Below, one piece after another: positions 1-9,486 of a DNA stretch of 64,000 nucleotides. The DNA lies in assembly GCA_002715465.1 (NCBI GenBank), contig PAYY01000013.1, positions 71,441-135,440 of the forward strand, given 5' to 3'. The first letter of the stretch is position 1; the number at the start of each line of letters is the position of its first letter. This DNA comes from Fidelibacterota bacterium (GTDB lineage: Bacteria > Marinisomatota > Marinisomatia > Marinisomatales > S15-B10). Made by a program: the position numbers and the translations under genes. The notes beneath the pieces are model-generated. The model had not been told where the DNA came from, searched no databases, and saw only the letters and a list, made by a program, of their open reading frames with translations.

Positions 1-2
1 TT

Positions 3-947
3 TTCAAGTTTGTTTTAGATGGAAATACTATAAATGAATCTCTTGATCTTGAGTATAGTAGAGAACAAATGGGTCTTCTTGAGCATGCTTTTTCATTTGC
101 AGTTCCTAGTGAAAATTTTTCATGGGGAATATCCTTAAAATTTCTTCAAGGTTTATATTATATGGGAACGGATCCTGACTCTAGCTATACTTTTTTAACA
201 ACTGATACTACAGCTTTTTATTTAGATGCCCGATATTTCATGCGTCATGGAGTTGGCGGGTATGGTACAGCAATGGATATTGGTCTTTCTTCAAAAGAAA
301 TTAATGGTTGGAGATTAGGAGTTTCTTTAATTAATGCCTTTGGTTCTATCGAATGGAACCAACCTTCTGCATTAACTGACCTTCTAGGGGTATCAGATAC
401 AACTGGATATTTCAAATGGGGAGGGGAAGAAGTGCCCAGAGGTTATGCTATGGTTCATGAGATAAAAGCTGATTCACTAACACTAGATAAGCTTAGCACG
501 ACTGAATGGAGCAAACTTTTTGTTGAGAGGAAAAGAATTGTTAAAGATATTGAAAATAATGGAAACCCTCGTAAGTTTAAAATTCGTTATCCTGGTTTAT
601 TACGAATGGGTTTTTCCAAACAGCTTGATCCAGATTTATTAATTGCTGGTGATCTTGTTGCGGGTTTTTCAGATCGTTTGGGTGTTCATCAACAATGGAA
701 AATTTCAACTGGGTTACAATTTACTCGATTTAAGAGTATACCAATGAGAATAGGATATATGTATGCAGGAAAATACCTCAAAGAATTAGGTTTTGGTGCC
801 GGTATCCATGCGGGACCCATTATTTATGATTTTGGTTTTTCATTTAGAAATGGGATTTGGATTCATGATATGAAAGGATTGTCAGTTTCGTTTGGTATTG
901 CATTAACAAGTTTTAAAAGCAGGAAAAATAATAAACCCGATAATTAA
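3..947 (+). CDS. Outer-membrane beta-barrel protein, C-terminal part (5' end outside window)
   Basis: The reading frame is open from the first complete codon at position 3, so the N-terminus lies before the window and the methionine at 69 is probably internal. The visible part alternates aromatic, glycine-rich and hydrophobic stretches (for example GVGGYG, WRLGVSLINAFG, FGFGAGIHAG), the pattern of amphipathic outer-membrane strands. It resembles DUF5723-type barrel proteins of FCB bacteria, where a W-R-x-G-x-S-L-x-N segment recurs; this family call is from memory and tentative. The protein ends in a short basic and polar tail. It converges on the LptF/LptG-like gene with only 12 bases between stop codons. 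Function is unknown; a structural or transport role in the outer membrane is likely. Confidence 0.6.
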   Translation, partial: FKFVLDGNTINESLDLEYSREQMGLLEHAFSFAVPSENFSWGISLKFLQGLYYMGTDPDSSYTFLTTDTTAFYLDARYFMRHGVGGYGTAMDIGLSSKEINGWRLGVSLINAFGSIEWNQPSALTDLLGVSDTTGYFKWGGEEVPRGYAMVHEIKADSLTLDKLSTTEWSKLFVERKRIVKDIENNGNPRKFKIRYPGLLRMGFSKQLDPDLLIAGDLVAGFSDRLGVHQQWKISTGLQFTRFKSIPMRIGYMYAGKYLKELGFGAGIHAGPIIYDFGFSFRNGIWIHDMKGLSVSFGIALTSFKSRKNNKPDN

Positions 948-959
948 ATTCTGAGAACA

Positions 960-2051
960 TTATTTTCTTGCTGTTATAAGTAAAAGAATTCCCCCTAAAC
1001 AAAATATAATATTACCAATCCATGCCGATAATAATGGTTCTAATATGCCTTTATATCCTAATGTTTGGCCAAAACGGATAAATGCATAGTAACCAAATAT
1101 AACAAATACACTCATTCCAGCCCCAAATGCTAAACCTGTTTTTGGTTTAAATGCTACAAGAGGAAATGCAAAGAGGACGACAATAACATTGGTAAAGGCA
1201 AAAGATATTTTACCATATAAATTTACTTCCCATCTAGTAGTATCAACACCATTATTATTTAGGTCAGCAATAAATGATTTAAGTTCAAGATAGTTTTTTT
1301 CTTGAGGGGATATAGCTTGACGGCTTAGATCGTCAGGATTAAAGTTAATTGACAGGGTTGTGTCTTTTCGAGAGAAATGTACAGCTGTTTCGAATCCATC
1401 TTGATGAAAATCCCTAATTGCAAAGGTATTAAATCTCCATTTTTTTTCTTTTTTTAACCAGGCCATTGTACTTGCATCTATTCTTTTAACTAACTTTCCA
1501 TCATTCATAAAATGTATTACGACACCAGCAGCCTTCTTCGTCCTTGGAGTATAGCGATCAATTGCAATATGAAAATCATCTGATTTCCTCAAAAAGATAT
1601 CTTGCTTTTTTGTTGAATAGCTTTTATTTCGTGATTTTATAAAGTATTCCTTCTCAATGGAGCGACGTTTTTGATTACCAATAGTGACTATTTGATCTTC
1701 AAAAAAGAATGAAATACCACTTATTAATATTGAACATAAGATCATTGGCATGGCAATTCTATAAAGTGATACCCCAGAAGCTTTCATTGCTGTTAATTCA
1801 TTCCTTTTTGAAAAAAATCCAACAGTAAAAATAGTAGAAACAAGTACTGACATAGGAAGACCAATACTAATAAACCATGGAAGAGAATGAAAATAATAAG
1901 ATAGGATTATATTTTTTGGGACTTCCGCATCAATAAATTTGTCCATATTCTCAACAGCATCAACTACAAGAAAAATAACTATGAAACCAAGCAATGAGGT
2001 TCCAAGCAAATAAATAAACTGTTGAACAACATATATATCTATTTTCTTCAT
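960..2051 (-). CDS. LptF/LptG-family permease (YjgP/YjgQ)
   Basis: The 363-residue protein has the family layout: about three membrane segments in the first 120 residues (starting near Y12-V30), a periplasmic domain from about 125 to 270 with beta-jellyroll character (segments such as DIFLRKSDDFHIAID and KKWRFNTFAIRDF), then three membrane segments to the end. In known systems LptF and LptG form the membrane part of the LptB2FG transporter, which extracts lipopolysaccharide from the inner membrane. Only one such gene is here, so the partner must be elsewhere and F cannot be told from G. The ATG start at 2051 gives a normal length. It is divergent from the NhaC gene and convergent with the barrel gene. 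Confidence 0.88.
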   Translation of the reverse strand: MKKIDIYVVQQFIYLLGTSLLGFIVIFLVVDAVENMDKFIDAEVPKNIILSYYFHSLPWFISIGLPMSVLVSTIFTVGFFSKRNELTAMKASGVSLYRIAMPMILCSILISGISFFFEDQIVTIGNQKRRSIEKEYFIKSRNKSYSTKKQDIFLRKSDDFHIAIDRYTPRTKKAAGVVIHFMNDGKLVKRIDASTMAWLKKEKKWRFNTFAIRDFHQDGFETAVHFSRKDTTLSINFNPDDLSRQAISPQEKNYLELKSFIADLNNNGVDTTRWEVNLYGKISFAFTNVIVVLFAFPLVAFKPKTGLAFGAGMSVFVIFGYYAFIRFGQTLGYKGILEPLLSAWIGNIIFCLGGILLLITARK

Positions 2052-2137
2052 AAGATAGTTAACTTAATTCAAGTAATAATAATTCAGTAGAAAAATATCT
2101 TTTTTCACTTTTAACCACCAATTATATTAATTCCTTC
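2052..2137. promoter_or_regulatory. Divergent intergenic region, lptFG-like / nhaC-like
   Basis: An 86-base, very AT-rich gap separates the divergent starts at 2051 (minus) and 2138 (plus). It must hold both promoters or their 5' leaders. I could not single out a convincing -35/-10 pair or operator. Confidence 0.35.
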
Positions 2138-3793
2138 GTGAACAGACAACCTCGAATACTTTTGATTAGCATTCTACTCACTTCCCTTGTTGTGTGGGAT
2201 TTTATTTTGCCTCCGTTAGAGGTTTTAGAATTTGAACCTTCTCTTAAATCAATTGCGCCACCTTTATTGGCAATTATTATGGCACTATTTACTCGCCAAA
2301 TTATTTTTTCCTTATTCATTGGTATTTGGATTGGCTCTACTTTGGTTTTGGGTAATAATCCTATTGATGGGTTATTATATACTATTGATACACGAATTAT
2401 AAATACAATAATTAATAATGATCAAGCTAGGATATTAATATTTACTATTGGTTTTGGAGGAGTTATAGGTGTTGTTAGTGCCAATGGAGGAATGAAAGGG
2501 TTTGTAAAAACTGCTTCGAAATATGCTCGCACGAAAAAGAATGGCCAATTAGCAACAATGCTAACGGGTATATTTATTTTTTTTGATGATTATGCTAATA
2601 CCTTGTTTGTTGGAAATATGATGCGACCATTTACTGATAAATTAAAAGTTTCGAGGGAAAAACTTGCCTACATTGTCGATTCTACGGCCGCGCCTGTTGC
2701 CTCGCTTGCTATCATTAGCACATGGTCAGTTTTTCAAATGTCTCTTTTGGAAGCTCCTTATAAATCTTTTGGTATAACTCAAAATCCGTATGTAACATTT
2801 ATAAATTCAATTCCATATTCATTTTATTGTATTTTTACTCTTTTCTTTATGGCCTATCTAATTGTTTCTGGTCGGGAATATAGTTATATGCTTGCAGCTG
2901 AGAAGAGAATTATAGAAAAAGGAAAAGTATCTTCTAAAGGGGTTGAACCTCTTTCGAAAAAAGAAAAAAATAAAGCCAAAGAACTTTTAGCAAAGTCGTC
3001 TCATTGGTCTAATGCAATATTGCCAATAGGTTTTCTAATTATAATAACATTAATTGGATTATATACTTCTGGAATAGATAATTTATCTAAAGAAAATCAT
3101 TCTATTAGGGCCATCATTGGTGCCTCAGATCCATATAAAGCTCTGATTTGGGGTTCGTTACTTGGGGGATTCTTTACTATTATTTTGTCAAGCGTTATGA
3201 ATGTTCTTACCTTTAAAGAAAGTATTGAAGCTTGGGTTGAGGGTGCTAAATCAATGCTAATGGCATGTATGATTTTGGTTCTAGCTTGGACAATGGGTGA
3301 TATCTGTAGTGAGGTGAAAACTGCAGATTATATTATTAGTTTAACTAATGGTATACTCACTCCCAATTTATTGCCCATAGTAACCTTTGTTACTGCAGCT
3401 ATTGTAAGTTTCTGTACTGGATCGTCTTGGGGAACAATGCCAATACTCGTTCCTATAGCTGTGCCTCTGGCATTTAATTTACTTGGGGGTGAAGATCCCA
3501 ATGCTATACTTTCACATCCAGTTTATCTAGCTACTTTTGCAAGTATTTTGTCAGGATGTGTATTTGGAGATCATTGTTCCCCTCTTTCAGATACAACTAT
3601 ACTCTCATCTATTGCTTCTGGCTCAGACCATATAGATCATGTGAGAACTCAACTGCCTTATGCTGTAACAACCGGTATAATTAGCCTATTCTTAGGCTAT
3701 GCTTTAGTTGGATTTATTCCTGTATTTCTACTAATTATTTTTGGAGCAATTGCTGTTATTTTTATAGTAAATAAATTGGGTGCAAAACCCTAA
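2138..3793 (+). CDS. NhaC-family Na+/H+ antiporter
   Basis: A 551-residue protein with about 11-13 predicted membrane segments and the features of the NhaC superfamily: the FIFFDDYANTLFVGN segment near residue 150 with its paired aspartates, the SWGTMPILVP motif near residue 430, and the FGDHCSPLSDTTILSS motif near residue 480. Members exchange Na+ or organic counter-ions for protons or Na+ across the inner membrane. The GTG start at 2138 fits the first hydrophobic segment; no earlier in-frame ATG was seen. Its TAA stop interlocks with the stop of the convergent CNNM gene (three shared bases). A substrate other than Na+ cannot be excluded, because this superfamily includes malate/lactate and amino-acid exchangers. 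Confidence 0.85.
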   Translation: MNRQPRILLISILLTSLVVWDFILPPLEVLEFEPSLKSIAPPLLAIIMALFTRQIIFSLFIGIWIGSTLVLGNNPIDGLLYTIDTRIINTIINNDQARILIFTIGFGGVIGVVSANGGMKGFVKTASKYARTKKNGQLATMLTGIFIFFDDYANTLFVGNMMRPFTDKLKVSREKLAYIVDSTAAPVASLAIISTWSVFQMSLLEAPYKSFGITQNPYVTFINSIPYSFYCIFTLFFMAYLIVSGREYSYMLAAEKRIIEKGKVSSKGVEPLSKKEKNKAKELLAKSSHWSNAILPIGFLIIITLIGLYTSGIDNLSKENHSIRAIIGASDPYKALIWGSLLGGFFTIILSSVMNVLTFKESIEAWVEGAKSMLMACMILVLAWTMGDICSEVKTADYIISLTNGILTPNLLPIVTFVTAAIVSFCTGSSWGTMPILVPIAVPLAFNLLGGEDPNAILSHPVYLATFASILSGCVFGDHCSPLSDTTILSSIASGSDHIDHVRTQLPYAVTTGIISLFLGYALVGFIPVFLLIIFGAIAVIFIVNKLGAKP

Positions 3794-5004
3794 TCAATTG
3801 GATTTTCTGTCTTGATATAAATTCTCTCTATTTGACTCGGTGTTGATTTAAGAATCCTGAATTTAATGCCAGCAGTTTCAAATTTTTCTCCTGGAGAAGG
3901 AATTTTTCCAAGATAATCTATAATTAACCCACCTATTGTTTCATAATCTCCCTTTGGAAGAATAACACCGTATTCTAATCTCAAGTCATGTAATTTCATC
4001 ATGCCATCTAGGATTAAGCTATTCTTAGATATTTTAGAAGCTTGGTTAATTTTAATATCAAAAACATCTTCAAACTCACCAAATAATTCTTCAATCAAAT
4101 CTTCTACAGTTACAAGTCCAGAAGATTTTCCATTCTGATCGACAACTATTGCTATTGTTGATTGATATCTTCTTAACTCTCGCAAGGCTTCATTTGAGGT
4201 CATTGTTTCGCTAATAAAAAGAGGTCGACGAGCTACATTGTTCAATGTGCCTTTAATTGATATCAAATCATGGAGAAATAAAACCCCTGATATTTTGTCC
4301 ATGGAATTTTTATATAGGACAAGTTTTGATAAACCAGTTGATGCCATTAGTTTAATAGCATCAGTGATAGAGGCACTTTCTTCAATTCCAATTATGTCCA
4401 CTCTAGCTTTCATAGCGGTTTGAACCGATCTAGATCCGAATTCAAAAATTTTAGATATTACCTTTTTTTCTTCAGTTTGAAAATTATCGCTCTTTTTAGC
4501 CTCATGAAATAGAATCTTTAGTTCATCTCTACTAAGTAGACTTGTCTTTTTTTCTTTTTTGACATTTGGAAAAAGAAATAAATAACTACGTGTGACCCAA
4601 ATAAGAGGGAATAAAATAAATTCTGATATTTTTAAAATTGTTGTTGAAGATATAGCAATTGAACTTGGCCATTCTCTTGCTATGCTTTTTGGTATAACCT
4701 CACCAAATAATAGTATTATCGATCCAACTATTACAATTATTGAAAGTTCTGAAAGTTGAAGGTTTTTTAAAGCTATAGTTGCATAGGAAGAGGTCAAAAC
4801 ATTCGCAAGATTCGTTCCAACTAATACTGTAGTCAGATATTTTTCAGGATCAGCTAAATAATGTTCAGTTTGAAGCACATTTTTATTTCCTGCTTCTTTC
4901 CATACTGATAATTGAATTGGGTTAGCTCTAAGAAATGCGATTTCCGTTCCTGAAAAGAAAGCTGATAGAGTCAGACCAAATATAGCAAGAGAAACTTCAA
5001 TCAT
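3790..5004 (-). CDS. CNNM/CBS-domain membrane protein (HlyC/CorC-like)
   Basis: The 404-residue protein has three parts: an N-terminal CNNM (DUF21) transmembrane domain (residues 1-140; S18-G19-T20-E21-I22-A23 is typical of the family), a CBS pair (about 195-310, including LVTVEDLIEELFGEFED), and a C-terminal CorC_HlyC transporter-associated domain (about 330-400; GDYETIGGLIIDYLGKIP). Such proteins are linked to Mg2+ or Co2+ efflux; the CBS pair senses nucleotides. The old hemolysin name is historical and haemolytic activity should not be assumed. The ATG at 5004 begins directly with the first membrane helix. The stop codon overlaps that of the convergent nhaC-like gene. Confidence 0.87.
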   Translation of the reverse strand: MIEVSLAIFGLTLSAFFSGTEIAFLRANPIQLSVWKEAGNKNVLQTEHYLADPEKYLTTVLVGTNLANVLTSSYATIALKNLQLSELSIIVIVGSIILLFGEVIPKSIAREWPSSIAISSTTILKISEFILFPLIWVTRSYLFLFPNVKKEKKTSLLSRDELKILFHEAKKSDNFQTEEKKVISKIFEFGSRSVQTAMKARVDIIGIEESASITDAIKLMASTGLSKLVLYKNSMDKISGVLFLHDLISIKGTLNNVARRPLFISETMTSNEALRELRRYQSTIAIVVDQNGKSSGLVTVEDLIEELFGEFEDVFDIKINQASKISKNSLILDGMMKLHDLRLEYGVILPKGDYETIGGLIIDYLGKIPSPGEKFETAGIKFRILKSTPSQIERIYIKTENPID

Positions 5005-5118
5005 TATTAAAAAATAAATTCATTCTTTGAATAATTAGTTTATATAAGTTTTATAATACGTTTATCATAATAAAAGACTTTGTTAATTTAAGTTTTGATT
5101 TAGAAAGAATTTAGATGA
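5005..5118. promoter_or_regulatory. Divergent intergenic region upstream of the murQ operon
   Basis: This 114-base AT-rich gap lies between the CNNM gene (minus) and murQ (plus). It should hold the promoter of the five-gene sugar-recycling operon. No clear consensus promoter, operator or strong Shine-Dalgarno sequence before the murQ ATG was seen. Confidence 0.35.
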
Positions 5119-6021
5119 ATGGATAAAATAATTAATATGTCAAAGTTGTCAACGGAACAACAAAATATTAAATCAAAAGATCTAGATACCAAATCGGTTT
5201 CGAATATATTAAAAATTATAAATAGCGAAGACAATACTGTTGCTTCTTCTGTTTATAAAGTTCTTCCCGAAATAGAAAAAACCATTGATATAGCTATTAA
5301 TTCTATAAGAAAAGGTAATCATGTAATATATATCGGCGCTGGAACAAGTGGTCGACTTGGAGTATTAGATGCCTCAGAATGTCCACCAACCTTTTCTTGC
5401 CCTCCTAAGTTTTTTAAAGCGGTAATAGCTGGTGGTGACAAGGCTTTAAGAAATTCAGTTGAAGGTGCTGAGGATAAATCTGAAAATGCTATAATTGATC
5501 TAGATATGGCAGAATTAATTTCTGGGGATTTAGTTATTGGAATAGCGAGTAGCGGAAGGACCCCTTACGTAATAAAAGGTCTGAATTATGCAAGAGAACA
5601 AGGTTGTTATACTGTATTGTTGACATGTAATAAGTATCCTATTCCAACAAAAGTAGATATTATTATTGCGGTAGATGTTGGACAAGAGATTCTTGCTGGA
5701 TCTACAAGAATGAAGTCTGGAACTGCAACCAAAATGATTTTGAATATGATTTCAACTGTAACTATGATAAAGCTTGGAAAAATTTACGATAATCTCATGG
5801 TTGATCTAAAAGCTGTAAATAATAAATTGTTGGATAGAGGTATTCGAATTATTACTCAAATAACTAATTTAGATTATTTGTCGGCAAGAGACCTTCTTGA
5901 AAGTGCAGAGAAAGAAGTGAAAACAGCAATTGTTATGCATAAAAAACAGTGTAATATAGTTGCAGCTAGAAAACTTTTGTCAAAGCATGATGGTTTTTTA
6001 CGGGAAGTGATAGTTAATTGA
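5119..6021 (+). CDS. murQ: N-acetylmuramic acid 6-phosphate etherase
   Basis: MurQ cleaves the lactyl ether of MurNAc-6-phosphate to give GlcNAc-6-phosphate and D-lactate during cell-wall recycling. The 300 residues match the family length (about 300). Diagnostic segments are the SIS-domain phosphate loop GAGTSGRLG (near residue 74), the catalytic-glutamate segment LDASECPPT just after it, GIASSGRTPYVIKGL (about 150-164) and STRMKSGTATKMILNM (about 194-209), all close to the E. coli enzyme. The C-terminus is the usual small helical UBA-like region. An alternative ATG at 5137 would remove six residues. It is the first gene of the operon and overlaps anmK by four bases (TTGA). Confidence 0.96.
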   Translation: MDKIINMSKLSTEQQNIKSKDLDTKSVSNILKIINSEDNTVASSVYKVLPEIEKTIDIAINSIRKGNHVIYIGAGTSGRLGVLDASECPPTFSCPPKFFKAVIAGGDKALRNSVEGAEDKSENAIIDLDMAELISGDLVIGIASSGRTPYVIKGLNYAREQGCYTVLLTCNKYPIPTKVDIIIAVDVGQEILAGSTRMKSGTATKMILNMISTVTMIKLGKIYDNLMVDLKAVNNKLLDRGIRIITQITNLDYLSARDLLESAEKEVKTAIVMHKKQCNIVAARKLLSKHDGFLREVIVN

Positions 6022-7148
6022 TTTTCCATTCCTTAAAAGATAAAGAACAACTAATTATGGTTGGTATGATGTCCGGGACATCAATGGATGGTCTTGACAT
6101 ATGTGTTGCTGAAATTGGGTTTGCATCTATGTCAGTTGATGTGAACTTGCTTGCATCAGATTCAATTCCATATTCAGAAGAGTTAAGAGAAAAAGTGTCA
6201 AATTGTCAAAAAGGAAACGCAGAGCTTATATCTCAGACACATTTTAACTTAGGAAGGTTTATGGCTAATGAAACAAAAAATTTCTTAAAAAAAAATAAAA
6301 TATCAATAGTTGATGCTATTGCTATGCATGGACAGACAATTTTTCATTCCAATCGTGAGTCAAGTTTTCAGATAGGTGAACCATCATTTATATCCCAAGA
6401 ATTAGATGTTCCTGTAATTTCAAATTTTCGTGCTGCAGATATTTCTGTTGGAGGTACTGGTGCTCCATTGATTCCAATAATTGATAAATGGCTTTTCCAA
6501 GAAGAGGATATTGGAATTATATGTTTAAATTTAGGAGGTATTGCAAATGTTTCATTTATTCCTGCTTCTAAATTAGATAAGCCGATTTTAGGTTTTGATA
6601 CTGGTCCAGGTATGGCATTGATGGATGAGGTTATGTTAAGGCTCAGAGGTGAATATTTTGATAGAGATGGAGCTCGATGTTTAATAGGAAAATCTGATGA
6701 TAGAGATGTTGAAAAATGGATGGAACATTATTTTATTAATGCTTTACCTCCTAAATCTACAGGGCGAGATATATTTGGTCCTTCTTGGATTGAGGAAAAT
6801 ATTCCAAATTTAGATTTAATAAACCTTAACGATCTAATGGCTACTTTATCTCTTTTTTCAGCAAAAAGCATAGCTTATAATTGCAAACGATTCCTACCAA
6901 TGGATCTAATTAATAGAGTTATAATTTCAGGTGGTGGCATATATAATAAAGGATTAATCAATAATATCGAAAAAGAATTTTCACCAATTTCTGTAATATC
7001 TTCAGATTATTATGGATTTGATCCCTTTATGAAAGAAGCCTTAGGTTTTGCTATATTAGGTGTAGCAAACTTGAAAGGTATTCCTGCTAATGTTCCAACA
7101 GTAACAGGGGCTAAAAAATCTGTAATATTGGGAAAAATAACTATATAA
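6018..7148 (+). CDS. anmK: Anhydro-N-acetylmuramic acid kinase
   Basis: AnmK hydrolyses and phosphorylates 1,6-anhydro-MurNAc to MurNAc-6-phosphate, the direct substrate of the MurQ encoded immediately upstream, so the two genes form a two-step recycling pathway. Visible motifs are the N-terminal ATPase loop MMSGTSMDGLD, MHGQTIFH, the FDTGPGMALMDE segment carrying the catalytic aspartate, and a C-terminal SGGGIYNKGL nucleotide-binding segment. The TTG at 6018 shares four bases with the murQ stop and gives 376 residues, normal for the family. A start at the ATG at 6058 would leave almost nothing before the phosphate loop, so the TTG is preferred. Confidence 0.95.
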   Translation: MIFHSLKDKEQLIMVGMMSGTSMDGLDICVAEIGFASMSVDVNLLASDSIPYSEELREKVSNCQKGNAELISQTHFNLGRFMANETKNFLKKNKISIVDAIAMHGQTIFHSNRESSFQIGEPSFISQELDVPVISNFRAADISVGGTGAPLIPIIDKWLFQEEDIGIICLNLGGIANVSFIPASKLDKPILGFDTGPGMALMDEVMLRLRGEYFDRDGARCLIGKSDDRDVEKWMEHYFINALPPKSTGRDIFGPSWIEENIPNLDLINLNDLMATLSLFSAKSIAYNCKRFLPMDLINRVIISGGGIYNKGLINNIEKEFSPISVISSDYYGFDPFMKEALGFAILGVANLKGIPANVPTVTGAKKSVILGKITI

Positions 7149-7151
7149 ACT

Positions 7152-8522
7152 ATGAAAGTAAATCCATTCGTTTTTAGAGAATATGATATTAGAGGAGTTG
7201 TTAAGGATGACTTTCCTTCAGAATTTATTAATTCACTTGGAAAAGCATTTGGAACATATGTAAAAAGGTTAGGAGCAAAAGAGATTTCTCTCAGTGGTGA
7301 TGTTCGTCTTACTACGCCAAAATTAAAAAAAGAATTTAAAGAAGGTGTCCTCGATACAGGTATAGATGTTATTGATATTGGAATTTTACCAACTCCAGTT
7401 AACTATTATAGCATGTGGAAACTTGGTGTAGGAGCTGCAGTACAAATTACAGGTAGTCATAATCCAGCGGAGATGAATGGATTTAAAATGTCAATAAATA
7501 AAAGTGCTGTTTATGGAGAACAAATACAGAAATTAAAAACTTTAATTGAAAGAGAAGATTTTGAAAGTGGGACTGGTACAGAAGTTAGGTACAAATTGAT
7601 TGATGAATATATTGAGATGATTCAAAAAAAAATTAGACTAGAAAGATCAATGAACCTTGTTATTGATTGTGGAAATGCTGCTGCTTGTTTGGCGGCACCT
7701 CAGATTTTTGATGGCTTAGGTGCAGATGTCACTGGATTATTTTGCGATATTGATGGAAGTTTTCCTAATCATCATCCAGATCCTACTGTAATTGAAAACA
7801 TCTCTAAGCTTATTTCAACTATGAAACAAGGTGGATTCGAAGCAGGTATTGCTTATGATGGAGATGCAGATCGTTTGGGTTTAGTTGATGAAAAAGGAAG
7901 AATTATATTTGCAGATCAAATTATGGCTTTAATGTTGCCTGAGATAGTTAAGAAAGATGAAGAAATACTTTTTGATATAAAATGTTCACAAGGACTTGAA
8001 GAAGAAATAGTTCGATTAGGTGGGAAACCAATTATTTGGAAAACTGGACATTCTTTAATCAAGGAGAAGATGAAAGAGCTTTCTTGTAAATTTGGAGGAG
8101 AGATGAGCGGTCATATTTTTTTTGCTGATGATTATTTTGGTTTTGATGATGCTATTTACGCCTCAGCAAGATTAATTCAGATGCTCTCTCGTCAAGACAA
8201 AAAACTCTCTGATTTAGTTTCTGAACTTCCTCAGTATTATTCTACTCCTGAAATTAGATTGAACTGTTCCGATGATCAGGAAAAATTTAGAATCAATGAA
8301 AAAGCGAAAATTTATTTTAAAGAGAACTATGATTGTCTTGATATTGATGGGGTGAGAGTGAAATTTTCGGATGGATGGGGATTAGTAAGGGCGTCTAATA
8401 CCCAACCTGTTATTGTCTGCCGTTTTGAATCAAAAACTGAAGAGCGTACTAAAGAAATACAAGAATTGATATTGAATAAGATAAAAGATTTTGGTGAGGT
8501 TGATGTTTCTGATGTCTCCTGA
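7152..8522 (+). CDS. Phosphomannomutase/phosphoglucomutase (AlgC/ManB type)
   Basis: This alpha-D-phosphohexomutase interconverts hexose-6-phosphates and hexose-1-phosphates for nucleotide-sugar synthesis. All four active-site loops are visible in the 456 residues: the phosphoserine loop TGSHNPAEMNGFK, the metal loop AYDGDADRLG, the sugar loop GEMSGHIFF and the phosphate loop VRASNTQPVIV. The FREYDIRG start is typical of the bifunctional PMM/PGM group. It starts three bases after anmK and is followed in the same operon by an isomerase using both glucose and mannose phosphates. Together these connect fructose-6-P with Glc-1-P and Man-1-P. Whether the mutase prefers glucose or mannose cannot be read from sequence. 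Confidence 0.93.
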   Translation: MKVNPFVFREYDIRGVVKDDFPSEFINSLGKAFGTYVKRLGAKEISLSGDVRLTTPKLKKEFKEGVLDTGIDVIDIGILPTPVNYYSMWKLGVGAAVQITGSHNPAEMNGFKMSINKSAVYGEQIQKLKTLIEREDFESGTGTEVRYKLIDEYIEMIQKKIRLERSMNLVIDCGNAAACLAAPQIFDGLGADVTGLFCDIDGSFPNHHPDPTVIENISKLISTMKQGGFEAGIAYDGDADRLGLVDEKGRIIFADQIMALMLPEIVKKDEEILFDIKCSQGLEEEIVRLGGKPIIWKTGHSLIKEKMKELSCKFGGEMSGHIFFADDYFGFDDAIYASARLIQMLSRQDKKLSDLVSELPQYYSTPEIRLNCSDDQEKFRINEKAKIYFKENYDCLDIDGVRVKFSDGWGLVRASNTQPVIVCRFESKTEERTKEIQELILNKIKDFGEVDVSDVS

Positions 8523-9486
8523 AATTTTTAGCAGACGCTTAAATGCATATCAAGAATTGATTAATCTTTCTTTATTGGAAATTGTTAAAGGATTAGAACC
8601 AAACTATCTTTATAATCCAATTCGTTATGTTCTCTCTGGCCAAGGTAAGCGACTTAGACCAGCATTAGTATTTGTTACTGCTGATGGTTTTGGAGTAGAT
8701 GAAAATCGTACTCTTCCTGCAGCTATGGCTGTTGAGATTCTTCATAATTTTTCTCTTGTACATGATGATATTATGGATAATGATGATTTTAGACACGGTA
8801 AGCAAACAGTGCACCAACGTTGGGATATTTCAACAGCTATACTAGCTGGTGATGGAATTTTTTGCTTAGCCTATGATCAATTAAATCGTCTTGATGGGCT
8901 AACATCTTCATATTTGAAAATATTTTCTAATTCAACTATTCGACTTTGTGAGGGACAGGCTTTAGATAAGGATTTTGAATCCCGTCAAAAAGTTAGTTTA
9001 GATGAATATTTAGAAATGGTTTCTCTTAAAACGGGAACTCTTTTATCACTATGTTGCAAATTAGGTGGAATACTAGGAGGTGCCTCCGATCATCAAATTA
9101 ATTCTCTTGGGGAATTTGGACTACAACTTGGAAAAGCTTTTCAAATACAAGATGATATTCTTGAAATATATTCAAATGTGAAAGATATGGGAAAAAGTTT
9201 AGGAAGTGATATTCTAACTGATAAAAAAACATTTTTAACTATTAAAGCAGCTGAAATGAATCCATCAGAGTGGTATAGTTTTAAAAAAGGTCTTAAAGAT
9301 TATTCTTTGATAGAAAGTAGATTGAAAATGAGAAATTATTTTGAAATTCAAAAAATTTTAGAAGATGCGAGGTTAGCATTACGTTCTCTTTCTGATGATT
9401 CCCTTCTAATTTTAAATGAATTACCAAAAAAAGTTCAACATAATCTTACTTCTTTTCTTGAATTTTTGATGCAGAGAAAAAATTGA
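8503..9486 (+). CDS. Polyprenyl diphosphate synthase (farnesyl/geranylgeranyl type)
   Basis: A trans-isoprenyl diphosphate synthase with both aspartate-rich motifs: first DDIMDND after LVHDD, second QDDILE in FQIQDDILEIYSN. GQGKRLRPALV binds the allyl diphosphate. It condenses isopentenyl diphosphate units for quinone side chains or carotenoids; chain length cannot be assigned safely. The start is uncertain. A TTG at 8491, ATGs at 8503 and 8512 are in frame inside the end of the mutase gene. GGTGAGG at 8493-8499 is the only SD-like sequence, and neither ATG is ideally spaced from it. The gene overlaps the mutase gene and is translationally coupled to the isomerase by a TTGA overlap. Confidence 0.9.
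   Translation: MFLMSPEIFSRRLNAYQELINLSLLEIVKGLEPNYLYNPIRYVLSGQGKRLRPALVFVTADGFGVDENRTLPAAMAVEILHNFSLVHDDIMDNDDFRHGKQTVHQRWDISTAILAGDGIFCLAYDQLNRLDGLTSSYLKIFSNSTIRLCEGQALDKDFESRQKVSLDEYLEMVSLKTGTLLSLCCKLGGILGGASDHQINSLGEFGLQLGKAFQIQDDILEIYSNVKDMGKSLGSDILTDKKTFLTIKAAEMNPSEWYSFKKGLKDYSLIESRLKMRNYFEIQKILEDARLALRSLSDDSLLILNELPKKVQHNLTSFLEFLMQRKN

Noticed and set aside
2122..2319. Short minus-strand frame over the start of the nhaC-like gene.
   Set aside because: It is antisense to a clear membrane-protein gene and has no recognisable domain or ribosome site.
3790..3793. Interlocked stop codons of the convergent nhaC-like and CNNM genes as a frameshift or assembly error.
   Set aside because: Both proteins end at normal family lengths; this is simple compact packing.
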